Assembly: GCA_018350325.1 (NCBI GenBank)
Contig: JAEVLN010000004.1
Coordinates: forward strand, 3,960,828-4,024,827
Reading direction: 5' to 3'
DNA length: 64,000 nt
Source of the DNA: Globodera rostochiensis
Lineage: Eukaryota > Nematoda > Chromadorea > Rhabditida > Heteroderidae
In this document: one piece after another, positions 12,208 to 24,280 of the stretch
Layout of the letters: every line of letters begins with the position of its first letter
Position numbering within the stretch: the stretch's first letter is position 1
Position numbers and translations under genes: made by a program
Notes under the pieces: model-generated
What the model saw: the letters and a program-made list of their open reading frames with translations, nothing else
Database searches by the model: none
What the model was told of the DNA's origin: nothing

Positions 12208-12354
12208 TCCCAACTGAACAACCGCTTTTCGCATGACCCCATTTCTTTCATCATCAGATTTATTTATAAAGAACGGTTTTGACAACACCAAAGTACGATT
12301 TGTTAGCTTTTCTTCAAGCAAACAGATCATCTTTACACAGAAATGTGATCAAAA

Positions 12355-14491
12355 TCAGTCAGAATCAGCAGCCATTCTTCCCGAGTTTTCTACGTCCAAT
12401 CCCTTTACTCTTTTTAGTTGCGCCTTACGCCTCCGTTCCTCCAACCCCTCACAGCGGGGACGTTTTCGAAGTGGAAGATACTTCTTAAAACAGGAAGCAG
12501 TGATGTAACCGGATGCTTTTGGGAACCAGTACTTTCAGTGGGGGTTCGGCGCGCACAAACTCGTCCAGTCCATTTGCTACGGATTGGTTGTCGGCCGAAA
12601 CAACTTTAAGACCATTTAGCATCGATTTGATGTTGGCTGCTCTGAGAAAGTAAGATAGGGAGTAGACTTCTATAAACCAAATGGCTCAACTTTATCTGAT
12701 GTTCTGCCCATTTTCTTTGAAGGACTTTTATGACTGAGTCCAATGCATTTTTGTCAAATTTCCATTCTATTGGCTCATCAAAAGTGCAGTCGAACAGACA
12801 CAACGGCAACTCGTTAGCCAATTTGTATTGGGGCCTAATGGAAAGAACAATGCATTTTCTCTGAACAAAATCCGATTTTGTAGTTTGTATTGGCAATGGA
12901 ACAGTACTTTCTGACAAACGATTAGTCTCATCCATGAGCTTTTGATAAAGACTCGTTATTTTGGATCAGCTGTTAATTAACTCTAAAGTGAGAAAGCACA
13001 CCTGGCCGGAAATTGGTGGACATCCAGCAATTCATCAATTATCTTTGAAATAATTATCCAAAAATTAAAATTAAAAAATGCACCCGCGGGTCCTCATTGC
13101 CGCATCCAATCTCCCAAAGGACAGCGACGATGCAGCGGATTTGATGCCAAAGGAAGCCATTGGCCTTTACCGTCAGCCTTAACAATTGAAACGGGTCGTT
13201 CGGTGTAGAGGGAAGAGGGAAATGAATGGCGAAAGGATCACTAAAATATAAACTAAAAAATATATATTTTTGCACTGGACTTTCTGCCGGACCTCGCAAA
13301 ATAGAAATTATAAAATCCTCATTTTACCTGAGGCACCCTATGAAATCAGCCGAATTTTTTAATGTTTATTTTATGACATTTCTTTTAAACGATTTTAGGA
13401 TAAACAAAATATAAATGTGTTGTAAAAACTTAGTTTTTGCTGTCTGTCTAAGGATGGATTATAATGTAATCGAAAGCTGTCGTCTGACTGACTTTAACGG
13501 CTCCACCCGAACGTCCATAATTGTGCGAACGTATGACATTTCCAGCCTCCCCTCGTTCCGGTCGATGTGGCAAAAGTTGCGAAAGTCGTGGGTGCCGCAG
13601 AGTCGCCCACAAGCGTCATTAAGCCCCTAAAACTGACTGACAAATTCCCATTTTTGTTTTCAAGTCACCGTAAGCTCCTTAATGTTGGCACGCGGGAAAA
13701 TGTATGTGTATTCGCGCTGCACACAATTGAATCGAGCGCTAAATCGTAAATAAGATTCGGAATGATTTGCTTCAATTTTGCACCTAAAATCCCTTTGAAC
13801 CGGGGCAAAGGCCAGAATTCTGATGGACTCGGGAAGAACGCCGTTGAGCCTTAAACGAAATGTGAAACTGTCACACTGAAACCAGCAACACATTTTGATG
13901 TAGGGCAATTCGATGGTTGAAGAGGTTTTGTCTTCTCGCTCGGCACTTCCTTCGACCCAGAAATGGCCAACCGAAGACACGTCCGTTGATCTGAACAACC
14001 AGCCCTTAGGAAGTTCTGATTTTCGGTATTTATTTTTATTTCAGAATTTAGGTTGGGGTACCCGCCGCACCTCTGTCGTCTACCTGACAGTGACGGCCGC
14101 CACTTGTCGGAAGGCGGACACCCCGCGGTCTGTTCGGCCACAACGCGTCCATTCGCAACCCTCGCGACTCTCCACCAGTTTCGTCTTCAGCAAAGCGCGG
14201 AAGAGAATCAAAACAAATACAATAGACAAATTGTTAAAATCCGCTTCAACCACCAATAAAATTTAGTATTTCATTTTTTTTACAAACCCATCCCCAGAAA
14301 ACCGATCTAAAAGGTCCAGCTCTTGGTCACAGAAAAAGAACAAAAACATTTATCAATGCTCAACCACTCACTTCCTCAACCGTATTTTGTGTGTTCGTCT
14401 GAGCAACGAGTCCATCGAAATCCCAACCCGTGTAAAGGAAAAGTAAGGCAATTCGACGCTTTGGATAACGCCCGAAGTCGAATTGTTTCAT
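12355..14491 (-). CDS. tRNA pseudouridine(38/39) synthase, PUS3/Deg1 family
   Basis: The enzyme isomerises uridine 38/39 in the tRNA anticodon stem. From the ATG at 14491 it reads FDFGRYPKRRIALLFLYTGW, then the catalytic segment TRCGRTDRGVSAFRQV (near 14100-14140) with the active Asp. STDVSSVGHFWVEG and MLNGVLPESIRILAFAPVQ follow, with a 42-base intron just before MLNGV. Later come CVQREYTYIFPRANI, LCGTHDFRNFCHID, LTVKANGFLWHQIRCIVAVL and DELLDVHQFPAR. The C-terminal basic segment KYLPLRKRPRCEGLEERR runs to a stop at 12355. These motifs and their order match PUS3 and separate it from PUS1. Most exon joins keep phase; the joins after NTQNTVEE and after HQFPAR are not fully resolved. The gene lies 333 bases downstream of ndc-1 on the same strand, so the pair could be an operon. 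Confidence 0.88.
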
Positions 14492-14823
14492 TTCGTTAAT
14501 ATTTAAAAGGTATGCCAAATCAAAAGAAATGTTTTGGTACGATAATAAAAAATATGCAGAAAAAATGAACTCAAAAATGCCAATGTAAATTAATAAAGTG
14601 AATTATTTATGGATCCAGAAATCATATGACAGATGAGTAGCAGAAAACAAAACAAAAAAGCTGGCGATCAATGGGTGGCACTGTTTTGATAATTCAGAGA
14701 AGAGATCCAACAACAAAATGCAATTTTTAAGTAAGCATTTGGAACACCTCCAATTCGGTCGGATATAAATTCAACTCACTGAAATTCAGTTTTTAGAAAA
14801 GCTGATGTGAGGTTGTTTTCTTT

Positions 14824-17774
14824 TTACCTAATGTGCGAGCCAAATACCTTCCGAATTTCCTTAAGTTCGGTGGCCAACCCCTCGTCCAAGACGACGATGT
14901 TCCTCTCAATGGATTTGGAACTACGCTTAATTTAAAGTTCAAATACTGCCATTAAAAACAAATAAAATAATAAAGGCAAGACAATAGCGTTAAAACCCCA
15001 AAACTTACTCCGCTAGCCCTCACATACGCGTCGATGGCGATGGAAAGACGCGTCAGTTCGGAAAGCGACTGGCTCATGTCCTTCTGAACAACACCAAACT
15101 CGTCTTCTTGCAAAGAGTGCGAAATCACTGCGGAAAGAGCTGAACAAAAAAAAAAGGATAAATCCCAACGCCCTCCCCCCCCCCCACTCGAACCCCCTCA
15201 AATTGCCACTTGTGCTACCTTTAATTGCACATAAAGCACAGTGTGTGTCGTAGGAAGAGACAATTGGTGACGGAACAAAAAGGAATTGCTTGAGTTTCAA
15301 AACAATAGATTCGCAAAAACGTGGCATAATAATCAGACGGCGGCATTGTTCGCGTTCGGACAGAAAAGCATCTGAATTATTGGATTTAAGCCATTGTTTA
15401 TGTTCAAAAGTAGACCTGCTGGACGAGGATTGAGCGTTGGGGGGATGAAAAAGGACAGTTTGGCCTCATAGAGTTGGTTGAGTACCCCAGTTGATCCGGT
15501 AGACACGTTCAAAAAACTTCCGGTGGTAACTGCGTTCATCAGCGATTTGTTGGTGTTATCTTCGTTCCCTTCATTCGATTTGTTAACGGATGTTTCGGCA
15601 AAAGATTTGCACATCGACGTGGCCCCAGCCGCTACCGAATGTGCCGTTTTGCATTGAGCGGCGAGTTGGAAAACATTTCGGACATTACGCACATGTGCAA
15701 CAGCAACATCACGGAGAGAGTGCCAATTGCGAGGATGCCCACCTGGAAAACAAAACGAAAAAAAATGCAATTTAGTGAAAGGGTGTACCCGGTTGACTCA
15801 ATGCATAAAACGGCTTTCTCGTTAATGTGTTGGCTGAACACATTCGCTGGAGCTGATGCAGAGCAAAAAGCTGAAAGGCACTCATTTTTGAATGTTGTGA
15901 CATATTTTTAAAATAACTTTAATTATCGGGTCTTTTGATTCGAGTGCAGTTGTAAGTGTCACTGCTGGCGAACTTATTGTCAGTCCCTCTGCGGCAGCAA
16001 AGAACACAGTCGGCATGGCGAATTCAATGGGCTAAAAATGTGTTTTAGACGGTACTTTCCGTGTGGAACCCCCGACCAACTAGCAGCAGATTAAAAACGC
16101 ATTGGGGATATTCTGTTGTTTGCTAGAACAAGTCCCTATTATTTATACTTGAGATTACTCCAATTCATCGTTTCACTCGAATAAGGTTAGAAAAATGAGT
16201 TTTTGAGAAAAGATCTGGAGCCCGAAAACGAACGTCAAATGTTTTCAATGACAAATATTTCGTCTAGGATCCCATGAGAAGAAATTCTTTACTTGTTTTT
16301 TTAAATATATTTTTGTTAAAGCACCTTCATAACAAAATAGTTGACAACGGGCGGAGTTAAGCGAAGAATCAACCCTTGTGCAAAAAGGAGAAGAAGAAAG
16401 TCGGAAAAGTGCCAAAATGCGAACAGAGACGGAAGAAACGAATGGAGGGGGCGCAGAAGCAACACTAAAAGAGAGGGGCATCAAATTGGAGCGGGGCAGG
16501 GGCCATACTATCCAATAAATTGCATATCTGAACATTGACTACCAGTTACACATTTTCCGTTTTGATTTATTCCATAAAATTAAAAAATAACCTAAATTAA
16601 ATACAGTGACCCATGCGACACAAAAAATCTTCGCTGTAATGACGATCTGGCCGAGCATTGGCCCAATTATCAGCGAGTCAAAGTTCCTTTTTATTGCCGA
16701 GAGATCAAATCGCTAAAAAATAAATTAGAAAAACCCTTACAAATTAGCAACATAAATACATTTTCTGCAAAACGAAGTTGAAAATTGGTCGTACAGGAGT
16801 AATAAAGCGCAGCAACCGCAGAAGACACCAGCCAGAGCAGAATAGAAAAACTAAAAGTAATAGTTAAGGTTTGTACCACTTTTTAAAAAGAAATTGAAAA
16901 TTTCAGTCGAGAAAAGGGTCTTTCTAGGGCATTCGGTGACGTAGTCTAAATCTGACCTTCGACCAGTTTCAAAGCCCTAACCAGCCAAATTTTTTCGGGC
17001 CAAAAATCAACCTTGGCCTAAAAATCATTCAAAAAGCATAAAATATCAACGATAAAACGGGTGCTTTTTGAATGATTTTGAGGCTAAAATTAGGTCAGGC
17101 CAGTAGCGCGGAGGCAGAACTCTGCAATTTTTGAAAAAATGCAATAAAACCAAAAAATGCATCTTTAAATAATACTTTCTTGCTTTCCCCCCCCCTCCCC
17201 GAAAAAGGTACAAGGCACGCTACGGCTCTATGCATGTCTTTTAAGAAAGCTCAAACCAACTATAATATTAAACAAAGACACTTTTATTACCTCGTTGAAA
17301 ACCAGACAATTTGTTTCCGAATGACGAATGACAACAAAAATGTTTGCAAAATATTCGCCGAGAAAATGATCACTGCGGCGAGTAAACATTCAAATTTGGA
17401 AATATTAAAGTTTGTCTCGAAATGAACTGAAATGGAACTCGAACTGTGAATCTAAATTACAGCCCACCCGAGAAAATCCAAGTCGACAGCAGGACACATT
17501 CCAGAAAAATTGTGCCAACTTGTAAAAGGAGCACAAACAAAAGCTTGAAAGACAACATTGACCAACAGGCTAAGATAATTACATGAGAATAGAATCTGAT
17601 GTAAGCGTCACCTTTAATCGAGGAAATTGGCGCTAATGGTGAGTATTGCAGTAATACAGCAAGCAATGCCAGAATCAAAGCCGAAAACATGGCTACAGAA
17701 ATTGCAGCGCGATAACAGCGATCAATCATGCTTAAACTGTGAAGAAGTTGGAATGGAATAAAGCAGTGGTCCAT
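14824..17774 (-). CDS. ndc-1: transmembrane nucleoporin NDC1
   Basis: NDC1 anchors the nuclear pore complex in the nuclear envelope. The ATG at 17774 opens MDHCFIPFQLL, followed by N-terminal membrane helices (SVAMFSALILALLAVLLQYS; HVIILACWSMLSFKLLFVLL; VGTIFLECVLLSTWIF). A further helix follows near 16800-16860 (FSILLWLVSSAVAALYYSC). The soluble C-terminal half includes IGPMLGQIVITAKIFCVAWV, PIEFAMPTVFFAAAEGLTIS and VTLTTALESKDPIIK. Next are a serine/asparagine-rich segment around 15340-15700 and ALSAVISHSLQEDEFGVVQK to IAIDAYVRASG (15009-15140). The last exon is RNIVVLDEGLATELKEIRK, ending at the stop at 14824. The six-helix plus soluble-domain plan and these segments fit NDC1 (C. elegans NPP-22). 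Several middle exon edges are approximate. Confidence 0.72.
17021..17079. repeat. perfect 18-base inverted repeat in an ndc-1 intron
   Basis: AAAATCATTCAAAAAGCA at 17021-17038 is exactly reverse-complemented at 17062-17079 around a 23-base loop. Related wording (caaaatcatccaaaaa) occurs in the elements near 55.4 and 56.6 kb, suggesting a remnant of a dispersed foldback or TIR family. Confidence 0.8.
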
Positions 17775-18468
17775 CAAAAATTTTCCGAAATAAGAAAATT
17801 ATTGATCAAAATAATGTGGGCATTCAAATAAGAACATTTTTTGAGAACAAAAAATTAATAAAAATATTTATTTTTGGAGTAAATGAGTTGAAGAGATTAC
17901 TAGTCCGAACACGAATCTTGCACCATTTCGCCCAATTTCGAACCCCGGACCCGAATTCTACCATGAAAATTCAAAATTTCAATAAATTTTGGCCCAACAA
18001 CATCGAATTATAATGAAAATCATTATATTTTGGACATTTTAAGCGAAAATTCAAAAAAGAATGCGAAAAATGAAAATTAATAAATTTGGCGATCTGTCTA
18101 GATTATTCAAAATTTAAAAATTCATTCTTCAAAAAGCTCCAGAAACTTCAAATAAAGTACAAAAAAGGACAGGAACGCCAAATAAAGTACAATCCTTAAA
18201 AAAAGTACAGATACGATCTCTGTCGAATTTGCTTTTTGAATATTTTAGAGCTGAAATGATCTGAAAATTTTAAAAATGTTCAAATTCGGGTTCTGGGTTC
18301 AGAATTGGTCGAAATGGAGCTCCCCCAAATCAGATTCGGATTCCACGACCCTAAAAACCCTTAGAAACACTTCTGCATGACTACTAAGAAAATTTTATTT
18401 GATTTTTTCAAAAAAGGGGGATTACTTAACTGGCGTATTACCCGAATGTTTTAGTGGTGCTTCCAAAA
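17775..18468. other. intergenic between ndc-1 and scc-3, with transposon remnants
   Basis: A divergent promoter region of about 690 bases. A 26-base match (CAATTTCGAACCCCGGAC plus CCGAATTC) at 17933-17958 recurs at 55360-55385. The stretch 18124-18215 resembles the interior of the intact hAT-like MITE at 49672 (TTCTTCAAAAAGCTCC, then AAATAAAGTACAAAAAAGG). I see no terminal repeats here, so this copy looks decayed. Confidence 0.6.
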
Positions 18469-21400
18469 ATGCATTCTACAAAAACATCAAACACTTATTC
18501 ATTGCGTGTTCGAAAGGCAATTGCGTTTGACCGAGATTATTCGCCAGACCCTCCGGGTCAACCGGTAAGGAAGAAAGCGAAAGTGCAGGGAAACAACGTA
18601 ACGCCGAAGAGAGGACCGCGAAAGTACGGCGGAGTGAACCAACAACAGCAAAGCCAGGTGGGAGGAGAAGCGGTTCCAAAATTTGCAGTGCCGGCAGTGC
18701 AGGACCCCTACTTTCTTACACTGAAGACAGGACGAAACCCAACTGTAAGAGTTTTTTTAAGGAAACAAAAAGATTTGGACTGGATAGCTGGGAAACTTTT
18801 ATTCATATTCAGTGGTAAATATGTATTTAAACTTAGAATTTGGCCGAGAAATGGATTCATGATTACGAAGAATCGCCTGACCAAGCGATAGTCCAAATGC
18901 TGCAGCTTATAATCGCTTCGTGTGGTTGTTCGGGAAAATTGGACGCAAATATGATACACAACATGCAGTGGAAGTTGGAATTTTTATTTTGGATAATTTC
19001 TACAACATTAAATTTTTTCAAGGGATATAATCGAGCGCATAAGCGAATATTTCGATGAAGATTCGGGCGATTATCCGCTCATTCTTACCACGCACCAATT
19101 TCGCAGATTTCGCAACAATTTTGCAGAATTTCTTCAGTCTTTTGTGATCAGATCCAAGAACAACATTCTCTTCGACGTCACTCTCATGGACAGTCTTATC
19201 CAATTGCTCACACTTTTGTCTGACAATCCGATCCGAGCCTTTCGGCACACGGCCACGTTTGCATGTATTTTATTGTGAAAATTACTCAAACCCTAAAGTA
19301 AGCGATTTTAGCCATGAAGCTCTCTTCGTCAATTGTTGATGTTGTTGTTGAACTCGTTGATCTCAAAGATAAAAACGTCATCCAAATTGAAACGGAGAAG
19401 GCACGCCTTCTCCACGCGGGCACAAATGAACGCTTGGAGCGACTTTTGCAAGCAAAAACTGAGGTGGAATGCATTAGCTGTTTGGTCGAGGGGGCGAGGA
19501 GACCGTATCTAGAAAAAATTTTTGAGTGGGGGGGGGGTTTTCCCTTTTTATTGCATTTTTGGTAACGAATTTTTCCAAAAAATATTTGGTTTTAGGCCCC
19601 CTCCTTCCTAGATATGGGCCTGGGCGGATGGAGAGTTGCGCTGTTTACAACTTTTTCTTTTTTTTAATATTTAGTCTCCCGTGGAAATATCTTAGGGCGA
19701 TTTAATAGCCACTCTCTAAAGCACACTTTTAGTTGGACCAGAAGATTGACGAACTTTCTGCGATGCTTCAGTACATTTTCAAATGTGTTTTTGTCCACCG
19801 ATACAGGTTACAATGCTCGAACGGAATATTGCACACTTTCACGATTTAGGGACCATGTTGCGGACTTTAGGATTATTTGTGTCTCCGAATTGGGAATTTG
19901 GATTCGAATTTATCCGGCCTTGTTTTTGGATGATTCCTACTTGAAGTACATTGGTTGGAGTCTCTTCGACAAGGTGGAACTTTTGGTTTTTTAGTGATAG
20001 ATTTTCGAGAACAAATGGTTAAGGTCCCCGAAGTCCGACAGAAGTGCATCTCTGCGCTGTTGCCTCTCTATGAAAACAACAAATTGATTAGAAGGTTGGA
20101 GCTGTTTACACACAAATTCAAGGATCGATTGGTGAGCATGGTGATGGACACAGACGTGGAGGTGGCCACCAAAACTTGTCAACTCATGACACATATTTAC
20201 AGGTGTTTGCTTATTCAGCACTTTAATATGTTTTACCACCGCCAATTTTTAATCATTGCTAGTAATAATACATAATTAACTTAATGTTGATTAATTTTTT
20301 GAGTTTGTATTAGGGGTGGCACCCCGACGGGGGTGATAATGTCGGGGTTACCCAAATTGGCCGGGGTTCGTGGGCTTTTTCCCGAGAAATTTTTGAATTT
20401 TTCTTAAATTGTTGAGATTCGCAACCAAAATTTAAAAAATTAATTAGTTTTTTTCATTTTAAAATATATTTTTTGTCAAAAAGTACGCAAGATCGCAGCC
20501 CAACGGGGTCGGGGTGCCAACCCTAGTTTCTATATACTAGTAATATAATATAGGTAAAAGTATTTTAAAATAAAAAATACAATTTGACCAATCGACTTTT
20601 TTTGTCACAACTATACCATTCGCTTGAACATCTTTTTCTTTGCTTAAAGCTTATTACTAAAAAAACTGTCTACAATTTGAATTAGAGCATTCCCCGTCCT
20701 TCTCGATCCCGGCGCCTGTGTTCCGCTCTATGAATTGGTTTATTGCAACAACAGACAGCTGGCCGTGGCTGCTGGCGAATTTGTCAACGCAAAATTGTTT
20801 TCGACCGCGACGGATGTTCGATTTTTACTATAATTTTTGTTTCGATAAATCCGGAAGCAACATCTCATGTCTTTTTTAGGCTAAACCTGTTTCAATTCTC
20901 ACTTTAAAATTAAACCCTTCGGGGAACACTGCATTTGTTTTATTAATAATGCTTAATGTTATTGCGTTTAAGCAGGGTTCCATGATGTCTTCTTCTACTT
21001 CAATTCTTGCTCCGCCCGTAGATAATCGACAGTTGATAAAGGACTTGGTGGCCTTTTTTATTGACGGCGACGTCCATCGTCATCCGGCCTATTTGGTTGA
21101 CTCACTTATCGACATTTGTCCAATGCTGAAGGATTGGCCCACAATGGTGGACATTTTGCTCTCCGAAGAATGTATTCACTTCAATTCTTTTTTGAAATAA
21201 ATAAGAATTAGTAAATTTAGTTGACCAATTTGACACCCATCTGATAGCTATTGTTTGTGCCGCTGTCAAGCAGGCGGCGACGGGAGAACATCCGCCGAAT
21301 CGAATTGTTGTTTCAATTCGACGTGGCCCTGGGGCAGGCACAGAAAAGGCGAGCTTTTCATCCCACGGACTTTTAGGAGAGGGAAAGGATTTATAATTTG

Positions 21401-23751
21401 GTTGGGTCCGGTTTAACTAAAATCGAATTGTAAGAATGAATTTTTTGGATTTTTTCTTTTTTAAGAAAGACCTTCGCATGTTGCAAGATGAGCGGGTACA
21501 TCTGTCTGAAGTGTTCATCCTTGCATTGCCAAGACTGCTTCAAAAGGTTTAGTGTTTTTGGTTTTTTATTTCACATAGTAAAAACAATTTGTGCAGTTCA
21601 TCGCGGACCAAGAGAAAGTGCGCGATCTGATCGAAATCTTCTTATACTTTGAGCTTGAAATTTATTCCGCTGGTCGTTATGAGCAAGTTTGATCAGCCAA
21701 TATAATAAAATTAAAATGTATGCTATTGAACTTTTTTACAGCCTCTCAATGAGCTGATGGTGCTACTCGAGCGTATTGTGGAGCAGTACTCCAACGATGA
21801 GATCACCACGAACATTGCCCGAGTCTTCCAGTTTATTACGAGTAACATGTCAGTGGCTCAATTCACTGATACGAGTCGGTGTCGAATTGTTGACGGAGTT
21901 GTACAAAATTTGCGACAGCAGATGCAAATGTTTATGGCCAATGAGGAGGAACAGTTGGACGAGGAGGACGAGGCGTCGTTGCTGTCCAGCTTCCGCAAGA
22001 TGGTCGCATTCACCAGGTAATGGCTATATTATCACCAGCACTTGTATCTTAATAAGGATTATTTATATCGCCGTAGTCGAGTTCAATTCCTTTTTTATTC
22101 CGTACTTCAGCACAATTGATGTCGCTGTCAAATGGGACTTTTGGGACATGTGCATGGATTTGTTACAAAATTCCAACCGTTTCCAATCCGCTGATTTGGT
22201 TGAAAAGACGGTGCTTTTATGTTTTCAACTTCTCAGTTGGGACATGAAACGATTTGTAGCGGCACAGGAGCAAAAAGAAGTGTGGCTTAAAAATTTTATT
22301 TTTCATTTAATAATTACTTTTAATATATACCTAATTAAGGAGACCATCGAATTGTTGCGCAAAAGACGTGACCAATTCCTGAAGGTTACAAAGTCCATTC
22401 TGAGGGACCAGGCGGCTGGTGTGGAAAATGTATGTTTTAATGCTGTTTATTACTTTTAAAATAAATTAGGCATTTATGTGCATCTGCGACATTTTGATTA
22501 TGTTTAATTGGAAACTTGCCGCTGATTATGGGCCAGACCACCACATCCACGTGTTGGCTATAAAGGTGGACAAGGACATGATCTGTCGGATCACCGAGTT
22601 CGTCATGGACAATGTGTTTGTGCTAGAGGAAAATGACAATGGTAGACCTTTCTGGGTGCTTTTAAAATATTCAACAAAAATGGATTTTTCCTTCTCTTTT
22701 TTTGCTGCATCGATTTGCTTGTCTTTATGTGTCTATTTTTTAAAGTTCATGACATGGCGGAACCCGAGCGAATTCAACTGATGGCAAAACGACGCAATCT
22801 TTTAGCACAGTACAGCAAATTGTTCATCTACGGTCTTCTTCCCGTCATCGACAGCGTTGGTGTGCTTAGGCAATTCACTCGGGTTAGTAGTATATGTGCA
22901 AAGAGGGGGCCACGGGAGGGGGGGGGCATCTATTTTTAAGAATTTTGAAGTTTTGGGAAGTTCGGCGGTGCCCGACACACGCCGCAGGGAGAATATGAAA
23001 ATTTTAACTTTGGTTATTTATTCAAATCAAACGAGTTTAATCTTTTGACGATATTTTTTAAGAATATTTTTTTCGTTTAGTTCTTTTCTGATTTTGGTGA
23101 TATAATGAAACAGTTACTACAAAAATGTCGTGAAATGGACAAATGGGCGACTGCAAAAGCAATTGTTTTCGCATTAATCAACAGCTATGAAGAACTAAAG
23201 GTGAGGTTTTGACTTTTCTCATTTTAATTGTTGCATTAATTAGTTCTTAACTTAACTTTTTGTCATTTTCAGTTGTTTTCGGAAGAAAGTGTTGTTGACC
23301 AAGACAGTGAAAACTTCCAGGCACTTCGTGAACTCGCCAAACGTTTTGCCCTTTCTTTTGGGGTGGACAACCTCAAAAATCGGGAGGCGCTTGCCGTTAT
23401 CCATCACGTAATATTGTAAATAACCATTGGAAAAGGTTTTATGTTTCTTTTTTGTACAGGATGGCATTAAATTTGCGCTAAGTTTGGATCCAAAGGCGAG
23501 GCAAACACAACGAACGCATGAAAATGTGTCATTTTTTGAAATTCTGCAAGAGTTTTCGCCCAAACTTCATCGACAGGACAAATTGGCAGTGTAAGGAAAT
23601 GGCATTTTGGTAATCATTTACGTAATTGATTATTATTTTTTTCAGTTTGCGTTATTTGGACAAAAATTGTTCGCCGGACACGAGTCATGAGGATGGGGAT
23701 GCTTGGCAAACTTACCTCCTTTACAGGTCGGCGAAAAGGGAAACAAATTAA
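18469..23751 (+). CDS. scc-3: cohesin subunit SCC3/STAG (stromal antigen)
   Basis: SCC3/STAG binds the kleisin subunit and loads cohesin for sister-chromatid cohesion. The ATG at 18469 opens a basic, glutamine-containing N-terminus. It is followed by NLAEKWIHDYEESPDQAIVQ, LIIASCGCSGKLDANMIHNM, IIERISEYFDEDSGDYPLIL, RFRRNF-type text and NPIRAFRHTATFAAMKLSSS. The conserved stromal-antigen box follows: ADFRIICVSELGIWIRIYPA, LDDSYLKYIGW, VRQKCISALLPLYENN and LELFTHKFKDRLVSMVMD. More HEAT-repeat exons run through 20.7-23.6 kb, such as LIKDLVAFFIDGDVHRHPAY and MVLLERIVEQYSNDEITTNI. The last exon, LRYLDKNCSPDTSHEDGD to KRETN, ends at 23751. There are many short introns. One near 19.6-19.75 kb and one at 20.26-20.68 kb are longer and carry repeats. 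Confidence 0.93.
20313..20523. mobile_element. non-autonomous TIR element (MITE) in an scc-3 intron
   Basis: A 211-base element has near-perfect 16-base terminal inverted repeats: GGGGTGGCACCCCGAC at 20313-20328, and GTCGGGGTGCCAACCC at 20508-20523, with one mismatch. It is flanked on both sides by TA (20311-20312 and 20524-20525). The TA duplication suggests a Tc1/mariner-like or other TA-targeting superfamily. It has no coding capacity and lies wholly between scc-3 exons. Confidence 0.75.
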
Positions 23752-24280
23752 AACTTTCGCCCGAAATGCAATATCAACACAATTTGTTTGGTTTAAAGCA
23801 AAATCTTTTAGAAGCTCTTTGGCAAAGGCGGAATAGAAGGGAAGAAAGAAATCGACTTATTTTTTGTCCTACCGTTTCAATTTGATTTGATCTCTCATCG
23901 AAATACGCCTCTTCTCATTTTCGAGTGTGCTTTACTTTTACTCATTCCTTTCTCTCCTCGAATGTTTCTCTTTTGATTGTATATTTACAAATATGAAGTT
24001 GAACGGCCATGTTCATTTTTGCTAAAAATAAAAACCCTTTGCCGGTTTGGACTTGATTTTTCTAGCGAAAGTGCCTGTTTATACCGCCGGACTTCACTCA
24101 CACCCAAAAATACAGAATTAGACAGTCTATTGGACGCAGAAAGGCAGCAATGTTTAATTCGCTTTATGGCCAACCGCTAAGTGAATGATAAATTAATAAG
24201 AAATTATAAATACTTTATTATAAAAATGTGGCTTAGAAATTGATAAATACAGCACTTTTGACGGCTTTCTTGAGTCTGTT
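23752..24280. other. convergent intergenic spacer
   Basis: The 3' ends of scc-3 (+) and the GPCR (-) face each other here. AT-rich, with no supported exon. Confidence 0.4.
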
